From Bacteroides sp. (GTDB lineage: Bacteria; Bacteroidota; Bacteroidia; Bacteroidales; Bacteroidaceae), in the NCBI GenBank assembly GCA_017471925.1, contig JAFURM010000034.1, positions 1 to 62,096 on the forward strand: a stretch of 62,096 nt of DNA. The letters run 5' to 3'. Position 1 is the stretch's first letter; every line of letters begins with the position of its first letter. Under the pieces are notes generated by a model. The model saw only the letters and a program-made list of their open reading frames with translations, did no database searches and had not been told where the DNA came from. The position numbers were made by a program, and so were the translations under genes. Positions 24,514 to 33,858 of the stretch are shown piece after piece.

Positions 24514-25623
24514 CTACTTGCCTGTCTTCAGCGTGGCATAGTATGTGTCTAACAGGTGCTTGGCTGCGATGAAAGAGGTCCGCTCACCCTTCAGCACACG
24601 TGCTTCTTCCTCGCTCAGCATGTTGGCAATCTGTGGATTGTGGTAGAAACTGTGTCTCAGGTGCTCGTTGATGCTTTCATACATCCAGTATTTGCTCTGC
24701 TCGTTGCGGCGGTATTCGAAATAGCCGTTTTCTTTCACGAAGTCCAGGTAACGGTACACCATGTCCCACACCTCCTTTATGCCGATGCCATAGAAGCCCG
24801 AGTAGGTAAGCACTTCGGGAGTCCAGCCGCTTTCTGGAGCAGGAAACAGGTGCAGCGCATTGCGGAATTGAGTGGCGGCCAGGCGTGCCCGTTCCAGGTT
24901 GTCTCCGTCGGCCTTGTTGATGATGATGCCGTCGGCCATCTCCATGATGCCGCGTTTGATGCCTTGCAGTTCATCGCCCGTTCCGGCCAGCTGAATCAGG
25001 AGGAAGAAGTCCACCATGCTGTGTACGGCCGTTTCGCTTTGGCCCACACCCACGGTTTCCACGAATATCTTGTCGAATCCGGCAGCTTCGCAGAGCACGA
25101 TGGTCTCACGTGTCTTGCGGGCCACTCCGCCTAAGGAGCCTGCCGATGGGGAAGGACGGATGAAAGACTTGGGATGTACAGAGAGTTTCTCCATGCGGGT
25201 CTTGTCGCCCAGGATGCTGCCCTTGCTGCGCTCGCTACTGGGGTCAATGGCCAGTACGGCCAGTTTGCCGCCATACTGTTCCAGCACATGGGTACCGAAT
25301 ACGTCAATGGAGGTGGACTTGCCTGCACCGGGCACACCGCTGATGCCGATGCGCACGGAACGTCCGGCATAGGGCAGGCATCGCTCAATGACCTCCTGGG
25401 CCACCTGCTGGTGTTCGGGCAGGAGGCTCTCCACCAATGTCACGGCCTGTGACAGCACGGTAATGTCTCCCTTCACGATGCCCTCCACATAGTCTTGCAC
25501 CGAAAACTCCCTGCGCTTTTTGCGGGGACGGCTCTTCAGGTAGGGGTTCACACTGGACGGCTGCTCAATGCCTGCATTCACTGTCAGACCTTTATAGGCC
25601 TCATTATTTTCGGGATGTTCCAT
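24514..25623 (-). CDS. meaB: methylmalonyl-CoA mutase-associated GTPase MeaB
   Basis: A 369-residue G3E-family GTPase that loads and protects the B12 cofactor of methylmalonyl-CoA mutase, part of the succinate-propionate pathway. It shows Walker A GVPGAGKST, the ETVGVGQSE Walker B region and NKADGDN for guanine recognition. The mutase genes are not in the window. I start at 25623 (MEHPENN); the ATG at 25647 lies inside the -7 box and cannot be used. A C-terminal helical extension ends at LKTGK. Confidence 0.94.
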   Translation of the reverse strand: MEHPENNEAYKGLTVNAGIEQPSSVNPYLKSRPRKKRREFSVQDYVEGIVKGDITVLSQAVTLVESLLPEHQQVAQEVIERCLPYAGRSVRIGISGVPGAGKSTSIDVFGTHVLEQYGGKLAVLAIDPSSERSKGSILGDKTRMEKLSVHPKSFIRPSPSAGSLGGVARKTRETIVLCEAAGFDKIFVETVGVGQSETAVHSMVDFFLLIQLAGTGDELQGIKRGIMEMADGIIINKADGDNLERARLAATQFRNALHLFPAPESGWTPEVLTYSGFYGIGIKEVWDMVYRYLDFVKENGYFEYRRNEQSKYWMYESINEHLRHSFYHNPQIANMLSEEEARVLKGERTSFIAAKHLLDTYYATLKTGK

Positions 25624-25644
25624 ATCATTTTTGGTTTTATCCCG

Positions 25645-25652
25645 CAAATATA
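25645..25652 (-). promoter_or_regulatory. -7 box of meaB
   Basis: TATATTTG on the minus strand, a full match to TAnnTTTG, 21 nt before the ATG at 25623. Confidence 0.65.
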
Positions 25653-25694
25653 CTTATTTAGTGACATTAAAAAAATAACTTATTTAAAAATAAC

Positions 25695-25730
25695 GGTGGG
25701 TGCATCCGCTTTTTATCGGACACACCCACC
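25695..25730 (-). terminator. terminator of the beta-glucan PUL
   Basis: GGTGGGTG..TCCG (25695-25708) pairs with CGGA..CACCCACC (25717-25730), with a 2-nt mismatch inside the stem. On the minus strand a T-rich tail follows. It closes the GH3 end of the locus. Confidence 0.75.
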
Positions 25731-25809
25731 GGGTCGCAAAATGAAAACAATAATTTTCTGCTTAAAAACTGTTTTGATTTTATTTATGCTTTCTTTTAAG
25801 GAGCCTCTC

Positions 25810-28035
25810 TTATTTCAGTTCAAACGCAACCTTGCTGCGGATGTCCGTAGCAGAGGCGGCTACGATAGCCTCAAACTTGCCCGGCTCGGCCACCCACTCG
25901 TGGCGGGCATCATCAAAGTAGCTCAGGGCATCCTTGGCAATGGTGAAGGTCACCTCCTTGGTCTCACCCGGAGCCAGCTTCACCTTGGCAAAGCCTTTCA
26001 ACTCCTTCACGGGGCGCGGGAGGGAAGACTTCAGGTCACTGATGTAGAGCTGCACCACTTCGGCACCTTCACGATTGCCGGTGTTGGTCACGGGCACGGT
26101 GATGGTCAGCACCTCGTCGGCACTCATCTCTTTCTTGTCGGCTACGGCCTTTCCGTAAACGAAGGTCGTATAGCTCAGGCCATGACCGAAGGGGAAGAGC
26201 GGCTTCACCTTCTTCTGCTTGTCGGCCCAACGATAACCCACGAAGATGCTTTCATTATATTTCACGTCAATGACCTCGTTGCTGCGCTCATAGACAAACT
26301 CACCCAACGCATGGGCCGAATTGTCTTCCAGACGCACGGGGAAGGTGAACGGCAGTTTGCCGCTGGGATTGGCGTCACCCATCAGGATAGCAGCCAATGC
26401 AGGGCCGGCTTCCGAACCGATGTACCAGTCCTGAACCACAGCAGGCACCTCCTTAATCCACGGCATGGCAATGGCATTGCCCGAGATGTTCACGACCACC
26501 AGGTTCTTGTTGGCCTTGGCCAGAGCGGCAATCACGTTGTCCTGACCGTATGACAGGTTCAGTCCCTTGCGGTCAGAGTCCTCGCAATCCTGTCCGGCAC
26601 TCTTGTTCAGACCTCCGATGAAGATGACGCAGTCTGCTTCCGAGGCCATCTTCACGGCTTCGTCAATCAGTTCCTGCGGTGAACGGTTGTCGCGCAGGTC
26701 CTGACCCGTCACCACACCGTTGTATTCACCTGATGCGTCACCCACATAGCCACGTGCCCATTGCACCTCGGCCTTACCGGCCACACGGGCCTTGATACCG
26801 TCAAGCGGAGAAATCTCACGCTGCACCTTCAGGGACGAAGAACCTCCGCCCACTGTCATCATCTTCACGGCATTCTCGCCTACGACGAGCAGTTTCTTCA
26901 CCTTGTTCAGGTCGATGGGCAGCACATTGCCTTCGTTTTTCAGCAACACGATACCCTCCTCGGCTATGCGGCGTGCGGCGGCATAGTGCTCTTCGGAGTT
27001 CATGGAACCATAGGGACGGTTACGGTCCATCTCCGTGCGGAAGATGAGGCGCAGGATGCGGCGCACCTTGTCGTCCAGTTCCTTGGTACCCACCTTGCCC
27101 TCCTTAATCAGTTTCAGGTAGGGATGGGCCAGGTAGTAGTTGTCATACGCCTTGCTGGCACCTCCCGAGAGACCGTCGGTCCATGTGCCGAACTCCATGT
27201 CCAGACCGTTGGTGATGGCCTGCGGGGTGTCGTGTGTGCCTCCCCAGTCGGAGACTACCACGCCGTCAAATCCCCACTCACCCTTCAGGATGTCATTCAG
27301 CATGTATTGGTTGTGACAGAGGTGCTGGTTCTTGTAGAGGTTATAGGCCGCCATCACACTCCAGGCCTTGCCCTCCTGCACGGCAGCCTTGAAGGCCGGC
27401 AGGTAGATTTCATAGAGTGCACGGTCGTCCACGATGACATTCGTCGTGTGGCGGTTCACTTCATGGTTGTTCAGGGCAAAGTGTTTCACGCAGACGGCCA
27501 CACCGTTCTGCTGCACGCCCTCCACATAGGGCACCACCATGCGGCTGGCCAGGTAGGGGTCTTCGCCCATGTACTCAAAGTTGCGTCCGTTGAGCGGTGT
27601 GCGATAGATGTTCACGCCGGGACCCAGAATCACCGTCTTCTTGCGGTAGCGGGCTTCCTCGCCGATGCTCTTGCCATAGAGGCGGGACATCTCGGGGTTC
27701 CAGGTGGCGGCGAGGCAGGTCAGTGCAGGATAGGCCACGCACGAGTCGTTGGTCCATCCGGCCTGATCCCACTCGTCCCACAACACTTCGGGACGTATGC
27801 CGTGAGGACCGTCGGTCATCCACACTTCCGGAATGCCCAAGCGTTGTACGCCAGGAGAGCAGAACTTGGATTGTGCATGGGTCATGGCCACTTTCTCTTC
27901 CACGGTCATGCGAGCCAAAGCATCCTCCACTCTTTCCTCCATGGGCTTCGAGTCATCCAGATAGACCGGCACCTGAGCCATTGTCGTTGTGCTCACGGCT
28001 GATGCTAATATAAAAGTAAGGAATGTTTTTTTCAT
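25810..28035 (-). CDS. GH3 beta-glucosidase
   Basis: A 741-residue exported exo-glucosidase with signal peptide ending at TTTMA. It has the GH3 N-terminal barrel, with KHFALNNHE near 184-192 and the nucleophile D263 in VVSDWGG. The C-terminal alpha/beta sandwich and a fibronectin-III-like domain (about 640-735) follow. It would release glucose from oligosaccharides in the periplasm. It is the last gene of the PUL, 28 nt after the GH5 gene. Beta-1,3 specificity is inferred from the neighbouring GH16, not seen in the sequence. Confidence 0.93.
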   Translation of the reverse strand: MKKTFLTFILASAVSTTTMAQVPVYLDDSKPMEERVEDALARMTVEEKVAMTHAQSKFCSPGVQRLGIPEVWMTDGPHGIRPEVLWDEWDQAGWTNDSCVAYPALTCLAATWNPEMSRLYGKSIGEEARYRKKTVILGPGVNIYRTPLNGRNFEYMGEDPYLASRMVVPYVEGVQQNGVAVCVKHFALNNHEVNRHTTNVIVDDRALYEIYLPAFKAAVQEGKAWSVMAAYNLYKNQHLCHNQYMLNDILKGEWGFDGVVVSDWGGTHDTPQAITNGLDMEFGTWTDGLSGGASKAYDNYYLAHPYLKLIKEGKVGTKELDDKVRRILRLIFRTEMDRNRPYGSMNSEEHYAAARRIAEEGIVLLKNEGNVLPIDLNKVKKLLVVGENAVKMMTVGGGSSSLKVQREISPLDGIKARVAGKAEVQWARGYVGDASGEYNGVVTGQDLRDNRSPQELIDEAVKMASEADCVIFIGGLNKSAGQDCEDSDRKGLNLSYGQDNVIAALAKANKNLVVVNISGNAIAMPWIKEVPAVVQDWYIGSEAGPALAAILMGDANPSGKLPFTFPVRLEDNSAHALGEFVYERSNEVIDVKYNESIFVGYRWADKQKKVKPLFPFGHGLSYTTFVYGKAVADKKEMSADEVLTITVPVTNTGNREGAEVVQLYISDLKSSLPRPVKELKGFAKVKLAPGETKEVTFTIAKDALSYFDDARHEWVAEPGKFEAIVAASATDIRSKVAFELK

Positions 28036-28063
28036 ACCTATGTTTTTTTAAAAAAAAGAACAA

Positions 28064-29308
28064 TCATTGTTTCATCCCCAGTGAAGCGATGTAGCCCTCC
28101 TGCGGCACGCAGTTCTCTATCTTGCTGTTTTCGATGAACTGCAGGAGCAGTTGGCGTGCTTCCTCCTGGTTGGGACGTGCGTTGCGAATCTCTTCATAGG
28201 TGGCACGCGGAGCCTCCGAGAAGTCTATCACCTTTTCCCAGCCTTCGGGAGCCGGAATGCCCATGAAGCATGAACGGTCAATCTTCTTGTAGGGCCAGAA
28301 GGTATATCCGATGTTGCTTTCGCGCATGGCCTGGCAGAAGTCAGCTTGCCACTGGTCCGTGTTGTGACCAATCTCGCCCATGTACATCGGCAGGTTCACG
28401 CTGTCGCGGAAACTGATGAAGTTCATGATGGCCTCTTTGGTAGCCGGACCGCCATAGCGGTGACAGGTGTACATCAGCTTGTCGTCATACTTGCTGTCCT
28501 TGAAGGGATTGAAGTTACCGTTCCATTGCGGTCCGCCGATGAGCACGATGTGGTTGTTGTCCACCTCGCGTATGGCCTTCACCGCCCGCTTGTGCAGCGG
28601 TTCCAGCTTGGCGTTCAGTTCTTCCACGTTCTCAAAATAGGGAGCGATGGGTTCGTTGATCAGTTCGTAGCCCAGGATGACCGTTTCGTTCTTGTAGTAG
28701 TCGGCAATCTTGCGCCAGATGTCGCAGAACAGTTGTTGGCTGGCTTCGCTCTCTAAGAGCCAGGGATAGCCATAGCTGTCGTCGATGTTGTCTCCCGTCT
28801 GTCCGCCCGGTGCGTCGTGCATGTCCAGAATCAGGTAGAGTCCGTTGTCGCGACACCAGTTCACCACGCTATCCACCCGTGCAAACCCATCCTGTGCAGC
28901 CGTCAGACCCATGTAGTCTTCATCGGTGAAGAGCTTGTAATGGAACGGCAGACGAATGGTATTTGCTCCCGTGGAGGCAATGAATTCCACGTCTTTTCGG
29001 GTGATATAGTTGTCCTTGAATAGTTTCCAGAACTCGTTGGTAAAGTCCGGTCCTACCATTTGGCGCAGCATTTCGTCAATGAAATGTCCCGAGTTGGTCT
29101 TTCTGAATCCGAACATATAGCCTTCGGGGTTCAGCCAGTTGCCCAAGTTGGTACCCATGATGAACAGCTTGCTGCCGTCAGGCTTGATGAGGTCCGGCCC
29201 CGAAACGCGTACAAAAGCTTCGGGTGAGGGAGTTGTTTCCTGTTTTTGTGCGGGTTGGCAGGCCATCATCAAGCCGGCTGCCGCACAGATATAAATCAAC
29301 TTTTTCAT
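28064..29308 (-). CDS. GH5-type glycanase lipoprotein
   Basis: A 414-residue lipoprotein (lipobox LMMAC) with a GH5-like TIM barrel. The acid/base is E219 in YELINEP and the nucleophile E312 in YMGEIGHN. GANTIRLPFHY and LILDMHDAPGGQ are further barrel signatures. As a surface lipoprotein it could cleave polysaccharide outside the cell. Within a GH16/GH3 locus the natural target is a beta-glucan. The subfamily is unknown to me. I considered GH158, known from B. uniformis beta-1,3-glucan loci, but the NEP and GEIG motifs fit GH5 better. An ATG at 29314 adds two residues. Confidence 0.85.
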   Translation of the reverse strand: MKKLIYICAAAGLMMACQPAQKQETTPSPEAFVRVSGPDLIKPDGSKLFIMGTNLGNWLNPEGYMFGFRKTNSGHFIDEMLRQMVGPDFTNEFWKLFKDNYITRKDVEFIASTGANTIRLPFHYKLFTDEDYMGLTAAQDGFARVDSVVNWCRDNGLYLILDMHDAPGGQTGDNIDDSYGYPWLLESEASQQLFCDIWRKIADYYKNETVILGYELINEPIAPYFENVEELNAKLEPLHKRAVKAIREVDNNHIVLIGGPQWNGNFNPFKDSKYDDKLMYTCHRYGGPATKEAIMNFISFRDSVNLPMYMGEIGHNTDQWQADFCQAMRESNIGYTFWPYKKIDRSCFMGIPAPEGWEKVIDFSEAPRATYEEIRNARPNQEEARQLLLQFIENSKIENCVPQEGYIASLGMKQ

Positions 29309-29454
29309 TATCATAGAGTTTTAGCATTAACACTAATACAGTAGATATTCACGTTGGTAACAAGATTGAGTCTATACCAAGTAATGAAACAGTTATACGT
29401 CTTTTTACTCTCTTGTGATATTAAAAACCTATTAAAAACCAAAAATATAAGGGG

Positions 29455-30825
29455 TTACTTCTCTTTTTCTTGATACACACGTACATAGTCTATGACATAA
29501 CTTACGGGAAGGGCAGAATAATCCACTCCATTCATACCGCCCCAGCTACCGCCCCATGCTAAATTAAGGATAATGTAGTATGGCTTGGAATAGGGCCAGT
29601 TCTTTACGCCACCATTATCATTGTCATACGATAAGAGCACTTCACCATCCACATATGTTGTAATGTTCTGAGCAGTCCATTTGATGGCATACGTGTGAAA
29701 TTCACCTTCCGCATCTTTAGTTGTCTTAGCCGCAGTTACTTGTGTACCATTTGTGTGGTTATGTCCCTCGGCATGAAGACTTGAAGAGACTTCATTGGGC
29801 ACCACACCGACTTCTTCCATAATATCTATTTCGCCACATTTGGGCCATCCTTCATTCGCCCAATCTACTTCGACGGGCATCATCCAAAAGGCCGGCCATG
29901 TACCTTTACCTTTGGGCAGTAGAATCCGGGCTTCAATATATCCATATTGCCAACCTTCATTGACGTGGGCATAAACACGGCCCGAATAAATATTACCTGA
30001 TTTAAAACAATGTATTCTTAACTTTCCGTCAGACAATTCTGTAACTCGTCTTCCGTTGTACTCTCCATTGACGTAGTTTTGCTCTTCCTGGTTTACCCAT
30101 CCTGATTTTTGTACTTCATGAGTCCAATGTACAGGATCAAGTTCTGTTCCTTCATTGAATTCGTCATGCCACACCAGTTCATAACCTTCCACTTCTTGAA
30201 TGGTGGTCTGTTCCACAGATTCCTGACCCACCGTCATTGTTCTCACTTCTTCACCTGCCACAATGCTTATTGTAGCGATTCGGGTGTGATTTTCGGATGA
30301 CGGTAAGGCGGTAATCTTCAGTGAAGTATCACTCATTTTTTCCAGTTTTACCCAATCTGTGTCTACTGTCGCAGTCCAGTCTTTCCTACCCGATAGCGTC
30401 AATGAATACTCATCTCCGCCCGATTTCATCATGATTTCCGAACGGGAAATTTTGAAGGCGGCCTCTTGCTCTATTTGTACCTTTTCAGTAAGGTCTCCCG
30501 ACTTGACGGATATGGTAGCCGAACGGGCATCCGCTTCATTGGGATTGACGGTGATGACCATTTTACCTGCTGAAGAGTAGCTGTCTTGAACACTCAAGGT
30601 CACCCAACCGGCCGACTTGGATGCTTCCCAGCGTCCTCCGGTAGTTGTTACCTCCACAGTGTATTTACCACCGCTGGCAGGAACTTGGATTTCTTTTTGT
30701 GAAAGTGTAATCTCAATATCCTGAACGATAGGCTCTTCACTGCCCGTAATGCTGTTACTGCTTCCTCCGCAGGCTGCCAACAGCAAAGTGGTGCAAATAG
30801 ATATGAACATGGGAACTTTTTTCAT
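29455..30825 (-). CDS. GH16 endo-beta-glucanase with BACON domains
   Basis: A 456-residue surface lipoprotein (lipobox LLLAAC). Two BACON-type immunoglobulin-like domains (about 36-121 and 124-204) hold the enzyme off the membrane. The C-terminal GH16 domain (about 215-453) carries the catalytic E332-x-D334-x-x-E337 in GEIDIMEEVG. The E-x-D-x-x-E form with an extra residue is the laminarinase type, pointing to beta-1,3- or mixed-linkage glucan. It is preceded by a strong hairpin that separates it from the binding-protein genes. Confidence 0.93.
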   Translation of the reverse strand: MKKVPMFISICTTLLLAACGGSSNSITGSEEPIVQDIEITLSQKEIQVPASGGKYTVEVTTTGGRWEASKSAGWVTLSVQDSYSSAGKMVITVNPNEADARSATISVKSGDLTEKVQIEQEAAFKISRSEIMMKSGGDEYSLTLSGRKDWTATVDTDWVKLEKMSDTSLKITALPSSENHTRIATISIVAGEEVRTMTVGQESVEQTTIQEVEGYELVWHDEFNEGTELDPVHWTHEVQKSGWVNQEEQNYVNGEYNGRRVTELSDGKLRIHCFKSGNIYSGRVYAHVNEGWQYGYIEARILLPKGKGTWPAFWMMPVEVDWANEGWPKCGEIDIMEEVGVVPNEVSSSLHAEGHNHTNGTQVTAAKTTKDAEGEFHTYAIKWTAQNITTYVDGEVLLSYDNDNGGVKNWPYSKPYYIILNLAWGGSWGGMNGVDYSALPVSYVIDYVRVYQEKEK

Positions 30826-30846
30826 TGGAATTGGATAGGGATAAAG

Positions 30847-30886
30847 AAGACCACTTCTTCCTCCTAAACGAGGAAGAAGTAGTCTT
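30847..30886 (-). terminator. intra-operon hairpin between the binding protein and GH16 genes
   Basis: 17-bp arms (30847-30863 and 30870-30886) with one mismatch and a 6-nt loop, then a short pyrimidine-rich tail on the minus strand. It is probably a partial terminator or an mRNA-end stabiliser, since the enzymes downstream have no obvious separate promoter. Confidence 0.7.
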
Positions 30887-30900
30887 TAGTGTAAATCAAA

Positions 30901-32262
30901 TTATTTCTCAATCAATGTGATGTTACCAACCTTGAATTCTGTGCCGGCAGCACAACCACCGAGGTCGATAATAAACTTAGAGTTAGGTGCATCCACACTC
31001 TTTGAGAGAGCCAAGTCAGAGAATGCCACTGCCTGAACCTCACCGGCCTTCAGCTGGATGTCATTCTTGTAAATCAATTCGTTATTATCGTCGTCAGACT
31101 GACATACCTTAAGTGTTACACGGGTATCAACAGATGCCTTCATGATGCAAGAGAGATCATACTTCGCACTTCCCGACAAAGGCAGAGAGTTCGGTTTAAT
31201 GGTATTCTGTGCTTGCCATTCGGCTCCTGTACCATCTTTGGCTGTAATGGTGTAAACATTACCTTCGGCAGAGAAATCAGGATTACCTATCTGTGCCCAA
31301 TTTGTATCAGACCACCAGTGTTCCACTGTATAAGCCTTGTTGTCGTCAACAGCCTTCCACAAGTTTGCATCCGAGTTGTAATCAAACGGAGCAACATTGC
31401 TTGCGTCATGTTCGCTAAGGTAGATGTTAGAAACCTCGATTTCAGCACCGGCAGGAACAGGAGCAAAGTCGAACGAGAACTTCAAGTTGCCATCAACGCC
31501 CGGAAGGTCAACACCTGCTACCGCAGTCGAAACACCTGCCTTCAAGGTTACTACCTCATTGGACAAGAACACGATAGCATTGTCATCGCCTACCTTACAG
31601 ATTTTCACGGTAATTTCCGGCAAATCAACAGAAGACTTGATGCATACAGAGTAATCGTAGGTCTTTGCTGCAGAGGCAACAATATCCGATTCAAGATGCA
31701 ACTGTGCTTGCCACTGTTGTGTACCTGTCGCTGCAGAATAAGCCAATGCAACCGATTCGCTGGTATCGCCTGTACGGGTTGGCTCAGCAATATTTGCCCA
31801 GCCTTCATCAGCAGTCCAAGTATTGATTGCAAAAGTAGCATTCTTGGCTAAGTTGTTATCTTTGTTATAGCCAAAGCCTTTCCATACGAAAGAATCATCT
31901 GCCAAGTCTTTCTCAATAACGGTAACCTGAGAAACAGCTGTTTGTCCGGCTGAATTAAATGCCAACAACTTCACTTCGTAGCTACCCGCTTTCTTATATT
32001 GCTTTGTTACAGACTCGCCGGCCTTTGCTTCTACGGCTTTACCATCTGCAAAGTCCCAGAACATTCTGACGTCATTAGCAACGTTTGATGTATTGGTATA
32101 TACATACTCATTTTGATTTTCGGTGGCAGCTACCGAGAATGAAAGAGCATTTTCAGCAACCAATTGACCTTCCAATGCGTGGTTATCCTTATCCATCGGC
32201 TCACATGAGGCGAAGCCCACCATTATCGCACCTGCGATAAAACTATATATAATCTTTTTCAT
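30901..32262 (-). CDS. surface glycan-binding lipoprotein (SGBP-B type) with PKD domain
   Basis: A 453-residue lipoprotein (lipobox GFASC) immediately downstream of SusD, where Bacteroides PULs place their second glycan-binding protein. A PKD-like domain (about 40-115, MFWDFADG...) is followed by two related modules. Each has a Trp-rich start (WTADEGWANI near 149; WWSDTNWAQIGNP near 317) and a shared WQAQ..I motif. This looks like an internal duplication of a CBM4-like beta-sandwich. The exposed aromatics suggest polysaccharide binding. No catalytic motif is seen. Confidence 0.85.
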   Translation of the reverse strand: MKKIIYSFIAGAIMVGFASCEPMDKDNHALEGQLVAENALSFSVAATENQNEYVYTNTSNVANDVRMFWDFADGKAVEAKAGESVTKQYKKAGSYEVKLLAFNSAGQTAVSQVTVIEKDLADDSFVWKGFGYNKDNNLAKNATFAINTWTADEGWANIAEPTRTGDTSESVALAYSAATGTQQWQAQLHLESDIVASAAKTYDYSVCIKSSVDLPEITVKICKVGDDNAIVFLSNEVVTLKAGVSTAVAGVDLPGVDGNLKFSFDFAPVPAGAEIEVSNIYLSEHDASNVAPFDYNSDANLWKAVDDNKAYTVEHWWSDTNWAQIGNPDFSAEGNVYTITAKDGTGAEWQAQNTIKPNSLPLSGSAKYDLSCIMKASVDTRVTLKVCQSDDDNNELIYKNDIQLKAGEVQAVAFSDLALSKSVDAPNSKFIIDLGGCAAGTEFKVGNITLIEK

Positions 32263-32285
32263 ATTCCCTAAATTTTAGTCTTGAA

Positions 32286-33839
32286 TTAGTATGGATTTTG
32301 TACCAAAGGATACTCTGTGCCCAAAGTCTTATCCAATTCAGCCTGTGGAAGTGGCAAATACTTTTTGTTCTCAGTCCAAGTACGATTTGAGAAATAATCA
32401 GCATCATTTTCTGTCAATACAGATGCTGCATCGCCCCAGCGTACCAAGTCGTAATAACGTTTACCCTCGCCCACAAATTCATAGTGACGTTCGGCCTTAA
32501 CAGCTTCCAAAGTCAATGACACGCTCGGAGCAGAACCGCCAAAGGCACGGTTACGAACTTTATCTAAACAATCTTGACCACTTACACCTTGTTGCTCACC
32601 GGTAGTGATAGAAAGCTCAGCATAGTTGAGCAAAGTCTCTGCATAACGGAAGATACGCAAGTTATTGCAATAGTTCAAGTCAACGTCGCCCGAAGATTTT
32701 CTATAATCAGTGCGAGCTGCATATTTTCTCAAGAACAGACCGGTGTCTTGGAAACGAGGAGAGTATTTAGCACCATCCACTGTTGCCCAATTCGTAATAG
32801 AAGCATCGCGACGAAGGTCACCATTGGCAAACATATCGTAGGTCTTTTGACGAACAGGACCAAAGCCCCATCCACCACCGAAAGTACCAGAAGGATCGCT
32901 CAACTCACTCGGTGAGATATAAGCCGGAAGGTTTGTACCGTAACCGCTCCATGCATTACCCCAAGTCTTGCCTTCACCCATGTGGTTGGCTTCAAAAATA
33001 GATTCTTTACAGAATTCGTTTTCGTTCACCCAAATATCTGCAAAGTCTTCCATAAGGTCAAATTCGCCACTCTTAATGATGGTAGCCATATCATTGGCCA
33101 CTTCTGTATACTTACCGGAATCTTTCTGATACATTACGGCTGCAGCCTTCAGCATCAACACAGCAGCACGGCTGATACGACCTTCATTACCTTTACCATC
33201 GTTGGTGTTCATGGCCAATACGCCCTCTTCTTCGGCAACCGCGATGTCGCTCAAAATTTGAGCATATACCTCATCGGCAGTTAATTGCGGAGCTACATAA
33301 GGAGCAGCCAATGGTTCGGTAAAGAATACAATATTACCAAAGTTTTGCCACAACTTAAATGTATAGTAAGCTCTCAAGAAGTGAGCCTCGGCATTGTATT
33401 GCTTCAGCGTAGCCTCTTCCATAGAGTTAGTAGGAGTGTAGCTTGCACATCCCATGATGACCGCATTGGCACGTGCATTACCCGAAGTATAGATATTCCA
33501 TGTTCCACTCAATGTGTGATTACCATCGGCAGTAAACTGAGATACAGCATAGTTCATACCACTCATACCATCGTTGGCATCGGCGCCACCTTTATAAACG
33601 TCATCAGACTGAATGTCACTGATGTAAACAGAAGACTCGTAAGAACCGTTGGCATAGGAGTCAAACAAAAGTATCTGGTAGGTTGCAGCCAGACCTGAGT
33701 TGATAGAACTCAAGGTAGCAGTACCACCGGCAGCCAATTGATTGGTTGGCTCTGATTCCAAAAAGCTGTCTCCACAAGATGGCAATGCCATACCGGCAGC
33801 CAGAAGTGCAGCAATTGTATATAATTTATATTTCTTCAT
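32286..33839 (-). CDS. SusD/RagB-family outer-membrane glycan-binding protein
   Basis: A 517-residue SusD-like lipoprotein (lipobox LPSC) that caps the SusC transporter at the cell surface. It has the N-terminal FLESEPTNQ and helical TPR-like fold. The conserved C-terminal segment includes CLDKVRNRAFGG, VKAERHYEFVGEGKRYYDLVRWGD and KKYLPLPQAELD. It lies 19 nt after susC and 23 nt before the PKD lipoprotein. Ligand inferred to be a beta-glucan from the enzymes in the locus. Confidence 0.95.
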   Translation of the reverse strand: MKKYKLYTIAALLAAGMALPSCGDSFLESEPTNQLAAGGTATLSSINSGLAATYQILLFDSYANGSYESSVYISDIQSDDVYKGGADANDGMSGMNYAVSQFTADGNHTLSGTWNIYTSGNARANAVIMGCASYTPTNSMEEATLKQYNAEAHFLRAYYTFKLWQNFGNIVFFTEPLAAPYVAPQLTADEVYAQILSDIAVAEEEGVLAMNTNDGKGNEGRISRAAVLMLKAAAVMYQKDSGKYTEVANDMATIIKSGEFDLMEDFADIWVNENEFCKESIFEANHMGEGKTWGNAWSGYGTNLPAYISPSELSDPSGTFGGGWGFGPVRQKTYDMFANGDLRRDASITNWATVDGAKYSPRFQDTGLFLRKYAARTDYRKSSGDVDLNYCNNLRIFRYAETLLNYAELSITTGEQQGVSGQDCLDKVRNRAFGGSAPSVSLTLEAVKAERHYEFVGEGKRYYDLVRWGDAASVLTENDADYFSNRTWTENKKYLPLPQAELDKTLGTEYPLVQNPY

Positions 33840-33858
33840 TTTACTTGAGTTTTAAGAT

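Noticed and set aside
28064-29308. Assignment of the TIM-barrel enzyme to GH158
   Set aside because: GH158 occurs in related beta-1,3-glucan loci, but NEP and GEIG motifs fit GH5. Cannot be settled without a search.
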